The notes beneath the pieces were generated by a model that was not told the origin of the DNA, did no database searches, and saw nothing but the letters and a program-made list of their open reading frames with translations. This document shows positions 47,812 through 56,373 of a DNA stretch of 64,000 nt, in pieces. Source of the DNA: Lentzea jiangxiensis. Its GTDB lineage: Bacteria; Actinomycetota; Actinomycetes; Mycobacteriales; Pseudonocardiaceae. Location: positions 943,975-1,007,974 of the forward strand of contig NZ_FNIX01000001.1 in assembly GCF_900104175.1 (NCBI RefSeq). Reading direction: 5' to 3'. The position numbers were made by a program, and so were the translations under genes. How positions within the stretch are numbered: the first letter of the stretch is position 1; the number at the start of each line of letters is the position of its first letter.

Positions 47812-49182
47812 GTGGCTGAGACCGCGCTCCCCGTCGCCCTCGACCGCGAGTCCGCCGAACCACTCGCCGTCCAGCTGGCCGACGCCCTCCGCTCCGCCGC
47901 CTCCGAAGGCCGCCTCCGGGCGGGCGACCGCCTCCCGTCCACGCGCGCACTGGCCGACAGCCTCGGCGTCTCCCGCACCGTCACCGCCGCCGCCTACGAG
48001 CAGCTGCACGCCGAAGGCTGGATCGCGGGCAGGCACGGCTCCGGCACCTACGTCACCACGACCCCGCCCGGTCCGTTGCGCAAACGTTCGCGCAAGCCGG
48101 TCGTGCCCGCCATCACCGACTTCGTCGACCTCGGCACCGGCGCGCCGTGGGCCGGCGGGCTCGACCGGGCGGCGTGGCGCAGGGCGTGGCGGGCGGCGGC
48201 CGACACGCCTCCGCTGTCCCGGCCCGAACGCGCGGGGCTGCCCGAGTACCGCGAGGTCATCGCCGAGCACCTGCTGCGTCACCGCGGTCTCGCCGTCAAC
48301 GCCGGCCCCGTCCTGGCCACCGGCGGCACGACGGCCGTCCTCACCGAGATCGCGGTGGCCGTCCTCGAACGCGGAGACGCCGTCGCCGTCGAGGAACCCG
48401 GCTACCAGCGGGCGGTGGGCGTCTTCAAGGCGAACGGGCTCGAGGTCGTGCAGGCGGTCGTCGACGCGGAAGGCCTCCTGCCCGACGCCGTCCCCGCGGG
48501 CGTGAAGGCCGTCTACTGCTCGCCCGCCCACCAGTACCCGCTCGGCGGGCGCATGTCGGCGGGGCGCCGGGTGGCGCTCGTCGAACGGGCGCGGCGGGAC
48601 GGCTGGCTCGTCATCGAGGACGACTACGACGGCGAGCTCCGGTACGACGTGGCCCCGCTGCCGTCGCTGGCCGCGCTCGCCCCGGACGTCGTGGTCCACC
48701 TCGGCACCACCAGCAAGATCCTCACGCCCACCCTCGGCGCGGGCTGGATGGTGGCACCCGAGCACATCGCCACGGCCGTCCTCGAGCACCGCGACCTCAC
48801 CGGCACCAGCCCGGCCGCGGCGGGGCAACGGGTCGTCGTCGAGCTCGCGCGAACCGGTGACCTCGGTCGGCACCTGCGCAAGCTGCGCCGCGAGCTGTCC
48901 GAGCGCCGCGCGCTGATCGTCGGCACGTTCGCCGAAGCGGGGATCGAGGTGCTGGGCGACGACGCCGGAGCGCACGTCGTGGTGCCGCTGCCCGGTGCCG
49001 AGCAGGAGCGCGAGGTCATGCGGGCGGCGCTGGAACGCGGGCTGCGCGTCGACGGGCTCGGGAGGCACTTCGTCAATCGCGCGAGGTGGCACGGGCTCGC
49101 GATCGGCTACAGCGCCTGCTCACGGGAACAGCTGGTCAGCGCACTGCCGGTGCTGATCGAACTGATCACAGCGAGCGGCTGA
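47812..49182 (+). CDS. MocR-type (GntR-aminotransferase) transcriptional regulator
   Basis: 456 residues. GntR winged helix (~10-75: PLAVQLADALRSAASEGRLRAGDRLPSTRALADSLGVSRTVTAAAYEQL) fused to an aminotransferase-fold domain (~110-456) that binds PLP (candidate Lys in GTTSKILTPTLGAG; EDDYDGELRYD). Related to PdxR, which controls B6 synthesis, and to GabR. GTG 47812 begins the family-typical N-terminus; TTG 47773 is an alternative with its own AAGGGG. Confidence 0.88.
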   Translation: MAETALPVALDRESAEPLAVQLADALRSAASEGRLRAGDRLPSTRALADSLGVSRTVTAAAYEQLHAEGWIAGRHGSGTYVTTTPPGPLRKRSRKPVVPAITDFVDLGTGAPWAGGLDRAAWRRAWRAAADTPPLSRPERAGLPEYREVIAEHLLRHRGLAVNAGPVLATGGTTAVLTEIAVAVLERGDAVAVEEPGYQRAVGVFKANGLEVVQAVVDAEGLLPDAVPAGVKAVYCSPAHQYPLGGRMSAGRRVALVERARRDGWLVIEDDYDGELRYDVAPLPSLAALAPDVVVHLGTTSKILTPTLGAGWMVAPEHIATAVLEHRDLTGTSPAAAGQRVVVELARTGDLGRHLRKLRRELSERRALIVGTFAEAGIEVLGDDAGAHVVVPLPGAEQEREVMRAALERGLRVDGLGRHFVNRARWHGLAIGYSACSREQLVSALPVLIELITASG

Positions 49183-50136
49183 CCACGACCACCTCGCGGG
49201 TCGTGACGAAGCCCAGCCGCTCGTTCACCCGGATCATCGCGGAGTTGGCCGAATCGGTCCCGGTGCCGACGTGCTCGAGCTCCGGCCGGTCCGCGGTCAG
49301 GCCCCGCAGCAGGTGTGCCTTGACCATGCGGCCCAGCCCGTGGCCGCGGTGGGCGGGCATGACGACCGTGGTGCCCCAATGCGTCCGCGTCAAGTCGCCG
49401 GGGTGCAGCGGGACGTCGGTCAGCGCCACGACGAGTCCGGTGGCCTCCTCGACCGCGACGGCGACGCGCTGCTCGACACCGCCCGCCCGTGCCTCGGCCT
49501 CCTCGGCGCGCACCACCTCGGGCGTCCACTCCGGTGCCCGGACGGCGCTCCGCGTGGCCGGCGCGTCGTCGATCGACTGCCGGGTGGCCGCGACGGACGC
49601 CAGCAGGTGCTCCGGCGTCTCGCCGGTCCACTGCTCCACGCGGTAGCCGGGAGGCGGCGCGATCCCGCCGACGGCCGCCTCGGAGATCGTCAACGTCTGC
49701 AGCACCCTCGACGCGGCCACGCGGAACCCGCGCGCGACGGCCCAGTGCTCGCCCGCGCTGCCCTTGGTGACCCCCAGCTCGCCAGCACGTCCCGGCCATG
49801 GGCGCGCAGTCGCGGCAGCACCGCCTCCAGCAGCGCGGTGCCGACACCCCGCCGCCGGTGCCGCGGGTGCACGGTGACCGGACCGACCGCCAGCCGGGCG
49901 TTCACGCCGCCGAGCAGTCCGATGGTCGCGCTGCCCACACCCTCGCCGTCACGACGGGCGACGAACCGGAGCACCTCGCTGAAGTCCGGGTTCGCCTCCC
50001 GCAGCGAGGCGATGATCCGCTCCCTGGCCGGTGCCGGTTCGTCCGGCCGGTCGACGGCCTGGGCCGCGATCCGCACGTCGGCGTAAGCGTCGAGCGCGGC
50101 GGTGTCCCCGAGGTCCAGCGCGGTGATCTCCAGCAC
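49166..50136 (-). pseudogene. Tandem GNAT acetyltransferase gene interrupted by a one-base frameshift
   Basis: Two GNAT domains are encoded in different frames of the same strand. The first (GTG 50136 to ~49776) has LAVGPVTVHPRHRRRGVGTALLEAVLPRL (acetyl-CoA loop). The second (up to 49166) has VVMPAHRGHGLGRMVKAHLLRGL and ends FVTTREVVVVSRSL. The frames join at a homopolymer of five C at 49771-49775; one extra C would fuse them into a ~322-residue protein of a common actinobacterial tandem-GNAT type. So this is either a real mutation or a sequencing/assembly error. TAACCT (50144-50149, minus strand) lies 7 nt before GTG 50136, marking a leaderless promoter. Confidence 0.8.
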
Positions 50137-50193
50137 GGCCGCGAGGTTAACTTGCAGGTGGGCACAATCGCCCAAACGGGTAGGGTCCCCGGC

Positions 50194-51246
50194 ATGACGC
50201 AGCGCAAGACGAGGGTGGCCGTGGTGTTCGGCGGCCGCAGCTCCGAGCACGAGGTCTCCTGCCAGTCCGCCAAGAGCGTCCTGCCCTACCTGGACCCGGA
50301 CCGCTTCGAGGTGGTCCCCGTCGGCATCACACCGCAGGGGCAGTGGGCGCTCGGCACGGACCCGAACGCGCTGGAGGCCGGCACGGGCAACCTCCCGACG
50401 CTGCGCGGCAGGTCCGACATCACCCCGGTCGAACCCGGCCAGGCGTTGAAGGACGTCGACGTCGTCTTCCCGCTGCTGCACGGCGCGTGGGGTGAGGACG
50501 GCACGATCCAGGGCCTGCTCGAGCTGGGTGGCGTCCCGTACGTCGGGCCCGGCGTGTTCGCGAGCGCCGCCGCCATGGACAAGGTCTTCGCCAAGAAGAT
50601 CCTCCAGGCCGAGGGCCTCGACGTCGGCAGGTTCGTCGCGCTGGACCGCTCCGCCACCACGCTGACGCTGGACGAGCGCGAGCACCTCGGGCTGCCGGTG
50701 TTCGTGAAGCCGTCGCGCGCGGGCTCGTCCGTCGGCATCTCCAAGGTGAACGACTGGGCCGACCTCGACGCCGCGATCTTCGAGGCCCGTCAGCACGATC
50801 CCAAGGTCATCGTCGAGGCCGCCGTCGCGAACCCGCGCGAGATCGAGCTCGCCGTGCTGGAGTTCCCGGACGGCCGGGTCGAGGCCTCGCTGCCCGCCGA
50901 GCTGCGCCCGGTCGGTGCGGGCGCCGACTGGTACGACTTCGAGGCCAAGTACGTCAACGACTCCTACGAGGCCGACATCCCGGCGAAGCTCGACGACGAG
51001 ACCACCGCACGGGTGCGCGAGCTCGCCGTGACCGCGTTCAAGGCGCTCGACTGCCAGGGGCTGGCGAGGGTGGACTTCTTCCTGACCGAGCAGAACGAGC
51101 TCATCGTCAACGAGCTCAACACCATGCCCGGCTTCACGCCGATCTCCATGTACCCCAAGGCGTGGGACGCGACCGGCATCGACTTCCCGACGCTGCTCAC
51201 CACGCTGGTGGAGACGGCGATCGCGCGCGGCAGCGGTCTGCGCTAG
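50194..51246 (+). CDS. ddl: D-alanine--D-alanine ligase
   Basis: 350 residues. RVAVVFGGRSSEHEVSCQSA start, ATP-grasp signature in FPLLHGAWGEDGTIQGLLE, VGPGVFASAAAMDKVFAK, PSRAGSSVGISKV, and Mg ligands in ARVDFFLTEQNELIVNELNTMPGFT. Makes the D-Ala-D-Ala dipeptide of peptidoglycan. TAGGGT (50181-50186) ends 7 nt before ATG 50194, so the message is probably leaderless. The 3' end overlaps the DUF3515 gene by 4 bp (convergent). Confidence 0.96.
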   Translation: MTQRKTRVAVVFGGRSSEHEVSCQSAKSVLPYLDPDRFEVVPVGITPQGQWALGTDPNALEAGTGNLPTLRGRSDITPVEPGQALKDVDVVFPLLHGAWGEDGTIQGLLELGGVPYVGPGVFASAAAMDKVFAKKILQAEGLDVGRFVALDRSATTLTLDEREHLGLPVFVKPSRAGSSVGISKVNDWADLDAAIFEARQHDPKVIVEAAVANPREIELAVLEFPDGRVEASLPAELRPVGAGADWYDFEAKYVNDSYEADIPAKLDDETTARVRELAVTAFKALDCQGLARVDFFLTEQNELIVNELNTMPGFTPISMYPKAWDATGIDFPTLLTTLVETAIARGSGLR

Positions 51247-51803
51247 GAGGTCTTGACCGGCTGCTTCGGCAGGAGGTCGCGCACCGTCGTGGAGATGTCC
51301 TGCAACGGTCCGGTGCCCGCGTCGTCGGGCACCGTCAGCGCCACGTACACGCCGCGGTCCACGACCACCCACGTCGAGCTGCCCGAACCGGGCAGCTGCA
51401 ACCACTGGACGTCGGAGATCAGCCGCAGCTGCGACGTCGGCGTCAGCTCGGACGGCCGCGGCAACCCGCAGCGCAGAACCACCGGATCGTGTTTGGCGTC
51501 ACCCCACGCGACCGTGGCGGGCGGCGCGGGCGCGGCGATCTCCCGGCGCGACAGCATGTCCGTCCCGGACGGCAGTCCGAGCGGCAGCTTCTCGACCAGG
51601 GAAGCGCATTCCGGTGAGCCGGCCGACGGTGCGTCGATCGACACCAGCGCGAGCGGACCCGTGCGACCGGGGACGTCCTCGGACTGGTTTCCCGTGCCCA
51701 GCCACAGACCGAGCCCGGCGACACCGGTGGCGAGCAGCACGGCGAGCCCGACCGCCGCGAGCAGCGGCCGGGACAGCGCCGACGTGGTTTCCTGCTGAGT
51801 CAC
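51243..51803 (-). CDS. DUF3515-family membrane-anchored protein
   Basis: 186 residues. One transmembrane helix (~15-37, LLAAVGLAVLLATGVAGLGLWLG) then an extracytoplasmic domain with three cysteines (PECASL, LRCGLP). Mycobacterial Rv2980, next to ddlA, is a DUF3515 protein, so both position and family match. Function unknown; proximity to ddl suggests the cell envelope. Confidence 0.82.
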   Translation of the reverse strand: MTQQETTSALSRPLLAAVGLAVLLATGVAGLGLWLGTGNQSEDVPGRTGPLALVSIDAPSAGSPECASLVEKLPLGLPSGTDMLSRREIAAPAPPATVAWGDAKHDPVVLRCGLPRPSELTPTSQLRLISDVQWLQLPGSGSSTWVVVDRGVYVALTVPDDAGTGPLQDISTTVRDLLPKQPVKTS

Positions 51804-51822
51804 CCGGCTATGACAGCACGAG

Positions 51823-52056
51823 CTAGAGATGGACCACCGGGCAGGTCAGTGTGCGGGTGATGCCCTCGACGTTCTGGATGCGCGCGACCACGAGCTGGCC
51901 GAGCTGGTCGACGGTCTCCGCCTCGGCGCGCACGATGACGTCGTACGGACCGGTGACGTCCTCTGCGGTGGCTACCCCGGTGATCCCGGAAATCTCGGAG
52001 GCGACTGCGGCGGCCTTGCCGACCTCGGTCTGGATGAGGATGTATGCATGCACCAC
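51823..52056 (-). CDS. Lrp/AsnC ligand-binding (RAM) domain protein without HTH
   Basis: 77 residues: HAYILIQTEVGKAAAVASEI, GPYDVIVRAEAETVDQL, RIQNVEGITRTLTCPVV, a complete RAM/ACT-like domain with no DNA-binding part. Such stand-alone proteins form ring oligomers that bind amino acids. Divergent from thiL; a 14-bp palindrome ACCCCAGTTGGGGT (52113-52126) lies between them. Confidence 0.88.
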   Translation of the reverse strand: MVHAYILIQTEVGKAAAVASEISGITGVATAEDVTGPYDVIVRAEAETVDQLGQLVVARIQNVEGITRTLTCPVVHL

Positions 52057-52112
52057 GGCGTGCCCCTTCGTCGCGACAGGTTGGGTCGGGGTAGGAACGT
52101 GTCACGCAACGT

Positions 52113-52126
52113 ACCCCAGTTGGGGT
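52113..52126. promoter_or_regulatory. 14-bp palindrome between the AsnC-like gene and thiL
   Basis: ACCCCA GT TGGGGT is a perfect inverted repeat in the divergent intergenic region, 28 nt before thiL. Regulatory role unproven. Confidence 0.35.
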
Positions 52127-52153
52127 TCCGAATGCTCAGATTGGGAGGCAACT

Positions 52154-53122
52154 TTGCGTCCGGAGCCGCCGCGCGACGCGGAAACGGTCGCCGACGTGGG
52201 TGAGTTCCACCTCATCCACCGGGTGACGACCGGTCGCGCGCAGCCGGAGACGACCATCCTCGGGCCGGGTGACGACGCGGCCGTCGTCGCCGTGCCGGAC
52301 GGACGGGTCGTCGCCTCCAAGGACCTGCTCGTCGAGGGTGTCCACTTCAGACTGGACTGGTCCACACCCGAGCAGGTGGGCCGGAAAGCGGCCGCGGTGA
52401 ACCTCGCCGACGTCGTCGCGATGGGCGCCCTGCCCTCGGCCCTGCTCGTCGGTTTCGCGTGTCCCGCGGACACCCCGGCGTCGGTCGTCGAGGGGATCAT
52501 GGCGGGCCTGTGGGAGGAAGCGGCGAAGGCCGGCGCGGGCATCGTGGGCGGCGACATGGTCAGCTCCGCCACGCTGGTGATCTCCATCACCGCCATGGGC
52601 GACATGAACGGGCTCGAGCCGGTCACGAGGTCCGGAGCGCTCGTCGGGGACGTCGTCGCGGTCACCGGGAGGCTCGGCTGGGCAGCCGCCGGACTCGCGG
52701 TGCTCGGCCGCGGGTTCCGTTCGCCGGTCGGCATCGTCAACGCCCAGCGCAGCCCGGAGCCGCCGTACGAGGAGGGCCCCAGGGCCGCGGAGGCGGGAGC
52801 CACGTCGATGATCGACATCTCGGACGGGCTGCTGCAGGACCTCGGCCACATCGCGGACTCCTCCGGCGTGGCGATCGACGTCCGCACCGACCTGCTGCCG
52901 CTGCACCCGCGCCTGCTCGACGTCGCCTCGGCGCTCGGCGGTGACGCACGGCACTGGGCGCTGACGGGAGGCGAAGACCACGCCCTCGCGGCGACGTTCC
53001 CCGGCCCCAGGTCGGTTCCGCCCGGGTGGACGACGATCGGCACGGTCCGCGCGGGCGAAGGGGTCACGGTCGACGGCAGGGTTTACGAGAAACCTCCCGG
53101 CTGGGAGCACTGGCGGGCGTAA
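52154..53122 (+). CDS. thiL: Thiamine-monophosphate kinase
   Basis: 322 residues. Start at TTG 52154 is chosen because GGGAGG (52143-52148) lies 5 nt before it and the frame gives VADVGEFHLIHRV, the family N-terminus. Phosphorylates thiamine phosphate to the diphosphate cofactor. Motifs ILGPGDDAAVV, DLLVEGVHFRLDW, NLADVVAMGALP, IVGGDMVSSATLVISITAMG, and ATSMIDISDGLLQDLGHIA. M. tuberculosis has thiL in the same place, beside ung. Confidence 0.93.
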   Translation: MRPEPPRDAETVADVGEFHLIHRVTTGRAQPETTILGPGDDAAVVAVPDGRVVASKDLLVEGVHFRLDWSTPEQVGRKAAAVNLADVVAMGALPSALLVGFACPADTPASVVEGIMAGLWEEAAKAGAGIVGGDMVSSATLVISITAMGDMNGLEPVTRSGALVGDVVAVTGRLGWAAAGLAVLGRGFRSPVGIVNAQRSPEPPYEEGPRAAEAGATSMIDISDGLLQDLGHIADSSGVAIDVRTDLLPLHPRLLDVASALGGDARHWALTGGEDHALAATFPGPRSVPPGWTTIGTVRAGEGVTVDGRVYEKPPGWEHWRA

Positions 53123-53132
53123 ACTGGTCGAT

Positions 53133-53588
53133 GTGGAACTATGCACGCGCGCGTATGATCATCCAGATTCGGTCAAGCTGATCGCCGACCTCCAGCAGGT
53201 CTTCGTCGAGCGCTACGGCGACGAGGACGCCACCCCCGTGGACCCGGCGCAGTTCGCCGCGCCGCTCGGCTACTTCGTGGTCGGCTACCTCGACGGCACG
53301 CCCGTCGCGTGCGGCGGCTGGCGCGCGCACCAGGAGCTCGAGGGCGCCGCCGAGATCAAGCGCATGTACGTCGCCGACGCGCTGCGCGGCCGAGGGCTCT
53401 CCCGGCTCGTCCTCACCGACCTGGAGGACACCGCGCGCGAGGCCGGCCACCGGCGGATGGTGCTGGAGACCGGTCTGCGCCAGCCCGAGGCGATCGGCCT
53501 GTACCTCGCCACCGGCTACGAGCGTATCGAGAACTTCGGCGTCTACCGGGACCACCCGGAGAGCCGCTGCTACGGGAAGTCGTTGTAG
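53133..53588 (+). CDS. GNAT-family N-acetyltransferase
   Basis: 151 residues. Acetyl-CoA-binding motif A is IKRMYVADALRGRGLSRLVLTDLED; later AGHRRMVLETGLRQPEAIGLYLATGYERIENFGVY. Acetylates a small molecule or protein amine; substrate unknown. TAAACT (53120-53125) ends 7 nt before GTG 53133 and overlaps the thiL stop, so it has its own leaderless promoter. Confidence 0.88.
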   Translation: MELCTRAYDHPDSVKLIADLQQVFVERYGDEDATPVDPAQFAAPLGYFVVGYLDGTPVACGGWRAHQELEGAAEIKRMYVADALRGRGLSRLVLTDLEDTAREAGHRRMVLETGLRQPEAIGLYLATGYERIENFGVYRDHPESRCYGKSL

Positions 53589-53598
53589 GTTCAAGCTC

Positions 53599-54120
53599 AT
53601 GGCCATCTACGCGCTGGGGGACTACACGCCGCAGATCCACCCGGACGCGTACGTCCACCCGGACGCGACGGTGATCGGCGACGTGCGCATCGGTGCTTTC
53701 TCGTCGGTGTGGCCGCAGGCCGTGCTGCGCGGTGACTACGGGCGCATCGTCGTGGACGAGCGCACGTCGATCCAGGACGGCACGGTCATCCACTGCACCG
53801 AGGTCCACCCGGTGCACATCGGGTCGTCGTGCGTCATCGGCCACAACGTCCACATCGAGGGCGCGACCGTCTCGGACGACTGCCTGATCGCGTCGGGTTC
53901 GGTGGTGCTCAACGGTTCCATCGTGGAAAAGGGTGCGATCGTCGGCGCCGGCGCGGTGGTGTCGTTCGACGGCCACGTCCGCGAACGCACGATGGTGCTG
54001 GGCGTTCCGGCCCGCGAACGCGCCGGACACGTCGTGCCGGAACGGGCCTGGGAGTTCATCGTGGAGAAGTACGTCCAGAACATCGCCCTGTACCGGGAGA
54101 AGCTCCGTCGGCTCGATTGA
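53599..54120 (+). CDS. Gamma-class carbonic anhydrase-like (left-handed beta-helix) protein
   Basis: 173 residues, hexapeptide-repeat fold: [88 protein letters not shown]. Zinc His candidates lie in [13 protein letters not shown] and IGHNVH. The CaiE/PaaY/gamma-CA group; may be a true carbonic anhydrase or a thioesterase-type relative. TAGGTT (53586-53591) ends 7 nt before ATG 53599. Confidence 0.87.
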   Translation: MAIYALGDYTPQIHPDAYVHPDATVIGDVRIGAFSSVWPQAVLRGDYGRIVVDERTSIQDGTVIHCTEVHPVHIGSSCVIGHNVHIEGATVSDDCLIASGSVVLNGSIVEKGAIVGAGAVVSFDGHVRERTMVLGVPARERAGHVVPERAWEFIVEKYVQNIALYREKLRRLD

Positions 54121-54140
54121 GTGAGATAGGGTTCACAGCC

Positions 54141-54815
54141 GTGGCTCGTCCCCTCAACGAAGTTGTCGAAGCCGGCTGGGCTGAAGCTCTCGCCCCCGTC
54201 GCTGACCAGATCGCCGCCATGGGTGAGTTCCTGCGCGCGGAGGTTTCCGCCGGCCGCACCTACCTACCGGCGGGCGAGAACGTGCTGCGCGCGTTCCAGC
54301 AACCGTTCCACCAGGTGAAGGTGCTGATCGTCGGCCAGGACCCGTACCCGACGCCCGGCCACGCGGTCGGCCTGTCGTTCTCGGTCGCGCCGGACGTCCG
54401 TCCCATCCCGAAGTCGCTCATCAACATCTACAAGGAGTACGCCGAGGACCTGGGGTACCCGATCCCGTCCAACGGCGACCTCACTCCGTGGTCCGAGCGC
54501 GGTGTGCTGCTGCTCAACAGGGCGCTGACCGTGCAGCCCGGCAAGGCGAACTCCCACCAGGGCAAGGGCTGGGAGGCCGTGACCGAGCAGGCCATCAAGG
54601 CGCTCGCGGCCCGCGGGGCACCTCTGGTCTCGATCCTGTGGGGCCGCAACGCGCGCAACCTGCGCCCGTTGCTGGAGCCGTTGCCCGCCATCGAATCCGC
54701 GCACCCGTCGCCGCTGTCCGCGCACTCCGGGTTCTTCGGGTCGAAGCCGTTCAGCCGTGCCAACGAGCTGCTGGAGAAGCAGGGCGCCGAGCCGATCGAC
54801 TGGAAGCTCCCGTAA
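54141..54815 (+). CDS. ung: Uracil-DNA glycosylase (family 1)
   Basis: 224 residues from GTG 54141. Removes uracil from DNA. The water-activating motif [22 protein letters not shown] is intact (GQDPY), as are [23 protein letters not shown] and [24 protein letters not shown] (HPSPLS). TAGGGT (54127-54132) ends 8 nt before the GTG. Followed immediately by an MFS gene. Confidence 0.96.
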   Translation: MARPLNEVVEAGWAEALAPVADQIAAMGEFLRAEVSAGRTYLPAGENVLRAFQQPFHQVKVLIVGQDPYPTPGHAVGLSFSVAPDVRPIPKSLINIYKEYAEDLGYPIPSNGDLTPWSERGVLLLNRALTVQPGKANSHQGKGWEAVTEQAIKALAARGAPLVSILWGRNARNLRPLLEPLPAIESAHPSPLSAHSGFFGSKPFSRANELLEKQGAEPIDWKLP

Positions 54816-56020
54816 GTGCCCCGGCAAGACGTGATCTGACGCTGACGGCCGCCGGTGCGGCCGTCAGCGAGTTCGGCAACGCGTTGTCGTTGCTCGTCCT
54901 GCTCTTCTGGGCGACGCCGATCAGCTCGTTGCTCGTCGCCGCGATCCTGATCGCCGAGCTGCTGCCGCTCGTGCTCGGCGCACCCCTCGCCGGTGTCCTC
55001 GTCGACCGGCTTCCCAACCGCCGCCTGCTGATCGTCGCCCTGCTGTTCCAGGGCGTCGCGATCGCGGCCATCGCGCCGTTGATGGGGCAACCCGTCTTCG
55101 TCGTGGCGCTGGTGCTCCTCTCCGGCTGCGGCCGGGCGGTCGCCCAGCCCTGCGTCTCCGCTCTCGTGCCGCACATCGCCGGCGAGGAAGAAGCGACGCG
55201 CGGCTACGCGTGGCTCGGCACCGGACGCAGCCTCGGCAGCATGGCGGGCGTCACCGGTGGTGCGTTGCTCGCCGGGTTCTTCGGCCATCCCGCCGCGTTG
55301 CTCATCGACAGCGGCACGTTCGTCGCCTACGCGGCGCTGCTGGCGTTCGTGCGCACGGAACGACGGCCTTCCGGCACGCACGAGGCGCGTCCCAGCGCGC
55401 TCACGGGGATCCGGCACGTGCGGCGGGACCCGGTGCTGTTCGCGTCGGTCATCGGACTGGCCTTCTGCGTCGGCACGGTCGTGGTCGTCAACGTGGCCGA
55501 TCCCGCGTTCGTCCGGTACGTGCTGCACGGCGACGAGTTCGTGCTCGGCGCGATGCAGGCGTGCTGGATGACCGGGATCCTGGTCGGCAACAGGCTCGCC
55601 GCACGGCTGGAGACGATCTCCGGGGTGGCGCACGCGATCGCCGTCGCCGCCGTCACCACGGGCGTCGGCGTGCTGATCCCCGCGTCCTTCCCGTTCGTCG
55701 TCGCGGCGGGGACGGGCTGGGTGGTCGGTGGCGTGTCGAACGGCGTCCACAACGTGGCCCTGAACGCCGTCGTGCGGATGCGCACGCCCGAGGAGATGCG
55801 CGGGCGTGCGTTCGCCGCGGTCGGGTCGGTGGTGATCGGGGCGAACCTGCTCGGCACGGCCGCCGCGGGCGGGCTGCTGCTGGTCGTGGAGCCCCGGACG
55901 GTGTTCGCGCTCGGCGGCACCGGGGCGTTGCTCAGCGGCGTCGCCTGCCTGGTGTTCGTGCGCCGTGCCTTGGAACGCGAAAAGAGCCCGGCCGAAGCCG
56001 GGCTCTCTCCGAACTGGTGA
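54816..56020 (+). CDS. MFS transporter, start codon unresolved
   Basis: About 400 residues and 11-12 hydrophobic segments (SEFGNALSLLVLLFWATP, LLVAAILIAELLPLVLGAPLAGVLVDRLPNRRLL, GRAVAQPCVSALVPHI...), the DHA/MFS_1 pattern. The reading frame flows back into the ung gene, and no ATG, GTG or TTG lies in frame between the ung stop and the first helix. GTG 54816 directly follows the ung stop but its frame ends at TGA 54837; adding one base would connect it to the MFS frame. Either a rare start codon (CTG 54836 or 54842), or a 1-nt error/mutation. The substrate is not inferred. The 3' end contains a hairpin serving as terminator. Confidence 0.8.
55984..56007. terminator. Hairpin inside the end of the MFS gene, between convergent MFS and rpmB
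   Basis: AGAGCCCGGC (55984-55993) pairs with GCCGGGCTCT (55998-56007) around CGAA. It encodes the last residues of the MFS protein and would end transcription from both sides. Confidence 0.6.
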
Positions 56021-56033
56021 TCTGTGGCGGTGA

Positions 56034-56225
56034 TCAGCCGCGCACGACCTTGCCGGCCTTCAGGCAGGACGTGCACACGTTGATCCGCTGGCGCTGCGAG
56101 GCCGAGACCTTCGCGCGCACAGACTGGATGTTCGGGTTCCAGCGGCGGTTCGTCTTCCGCTGGGAGTGCGAAACCGAATGGCCGAAGCCCGGCCCCTTGC
56201 CACAGACGTCGCACACGGCAGCCAC
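56034..56225 (-). CDS. rpmB: Ribosomal protein L28, zinc-binding form
   Basis: 63 residues from GTG 56225 (AAGGAG upstream). [31 protein letters not shown] is the L28 start, and CTSCLKAG the second half. Both CxxC pairs are present, i.e. the Zn-binding (C+) version; actinobacteria also carry C- copies used under zinc limitation, not visible here. Confidence 0.95.
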   Translation of the reverse strand: MAAVCDVCGKGPGFGHSVSHSQRKTNRRWNPNIQSVRAKVSASQRQRINVCTSCLKAGKVVRG

Positions 56226-56373
56226 GTCAGCCACTCCTTCAGGTTCCTCAAGCGGTAAGTCATGCGTCCCGGTGGGCGCGCAAGCGTGCACAAGCCTCAA
56301 CCGGGCACGGCAACTCGATGAGGGTAGCCGGTGGCCTCACCTGCGACCAAACCGGGTGGATACTCTCGCCGCC

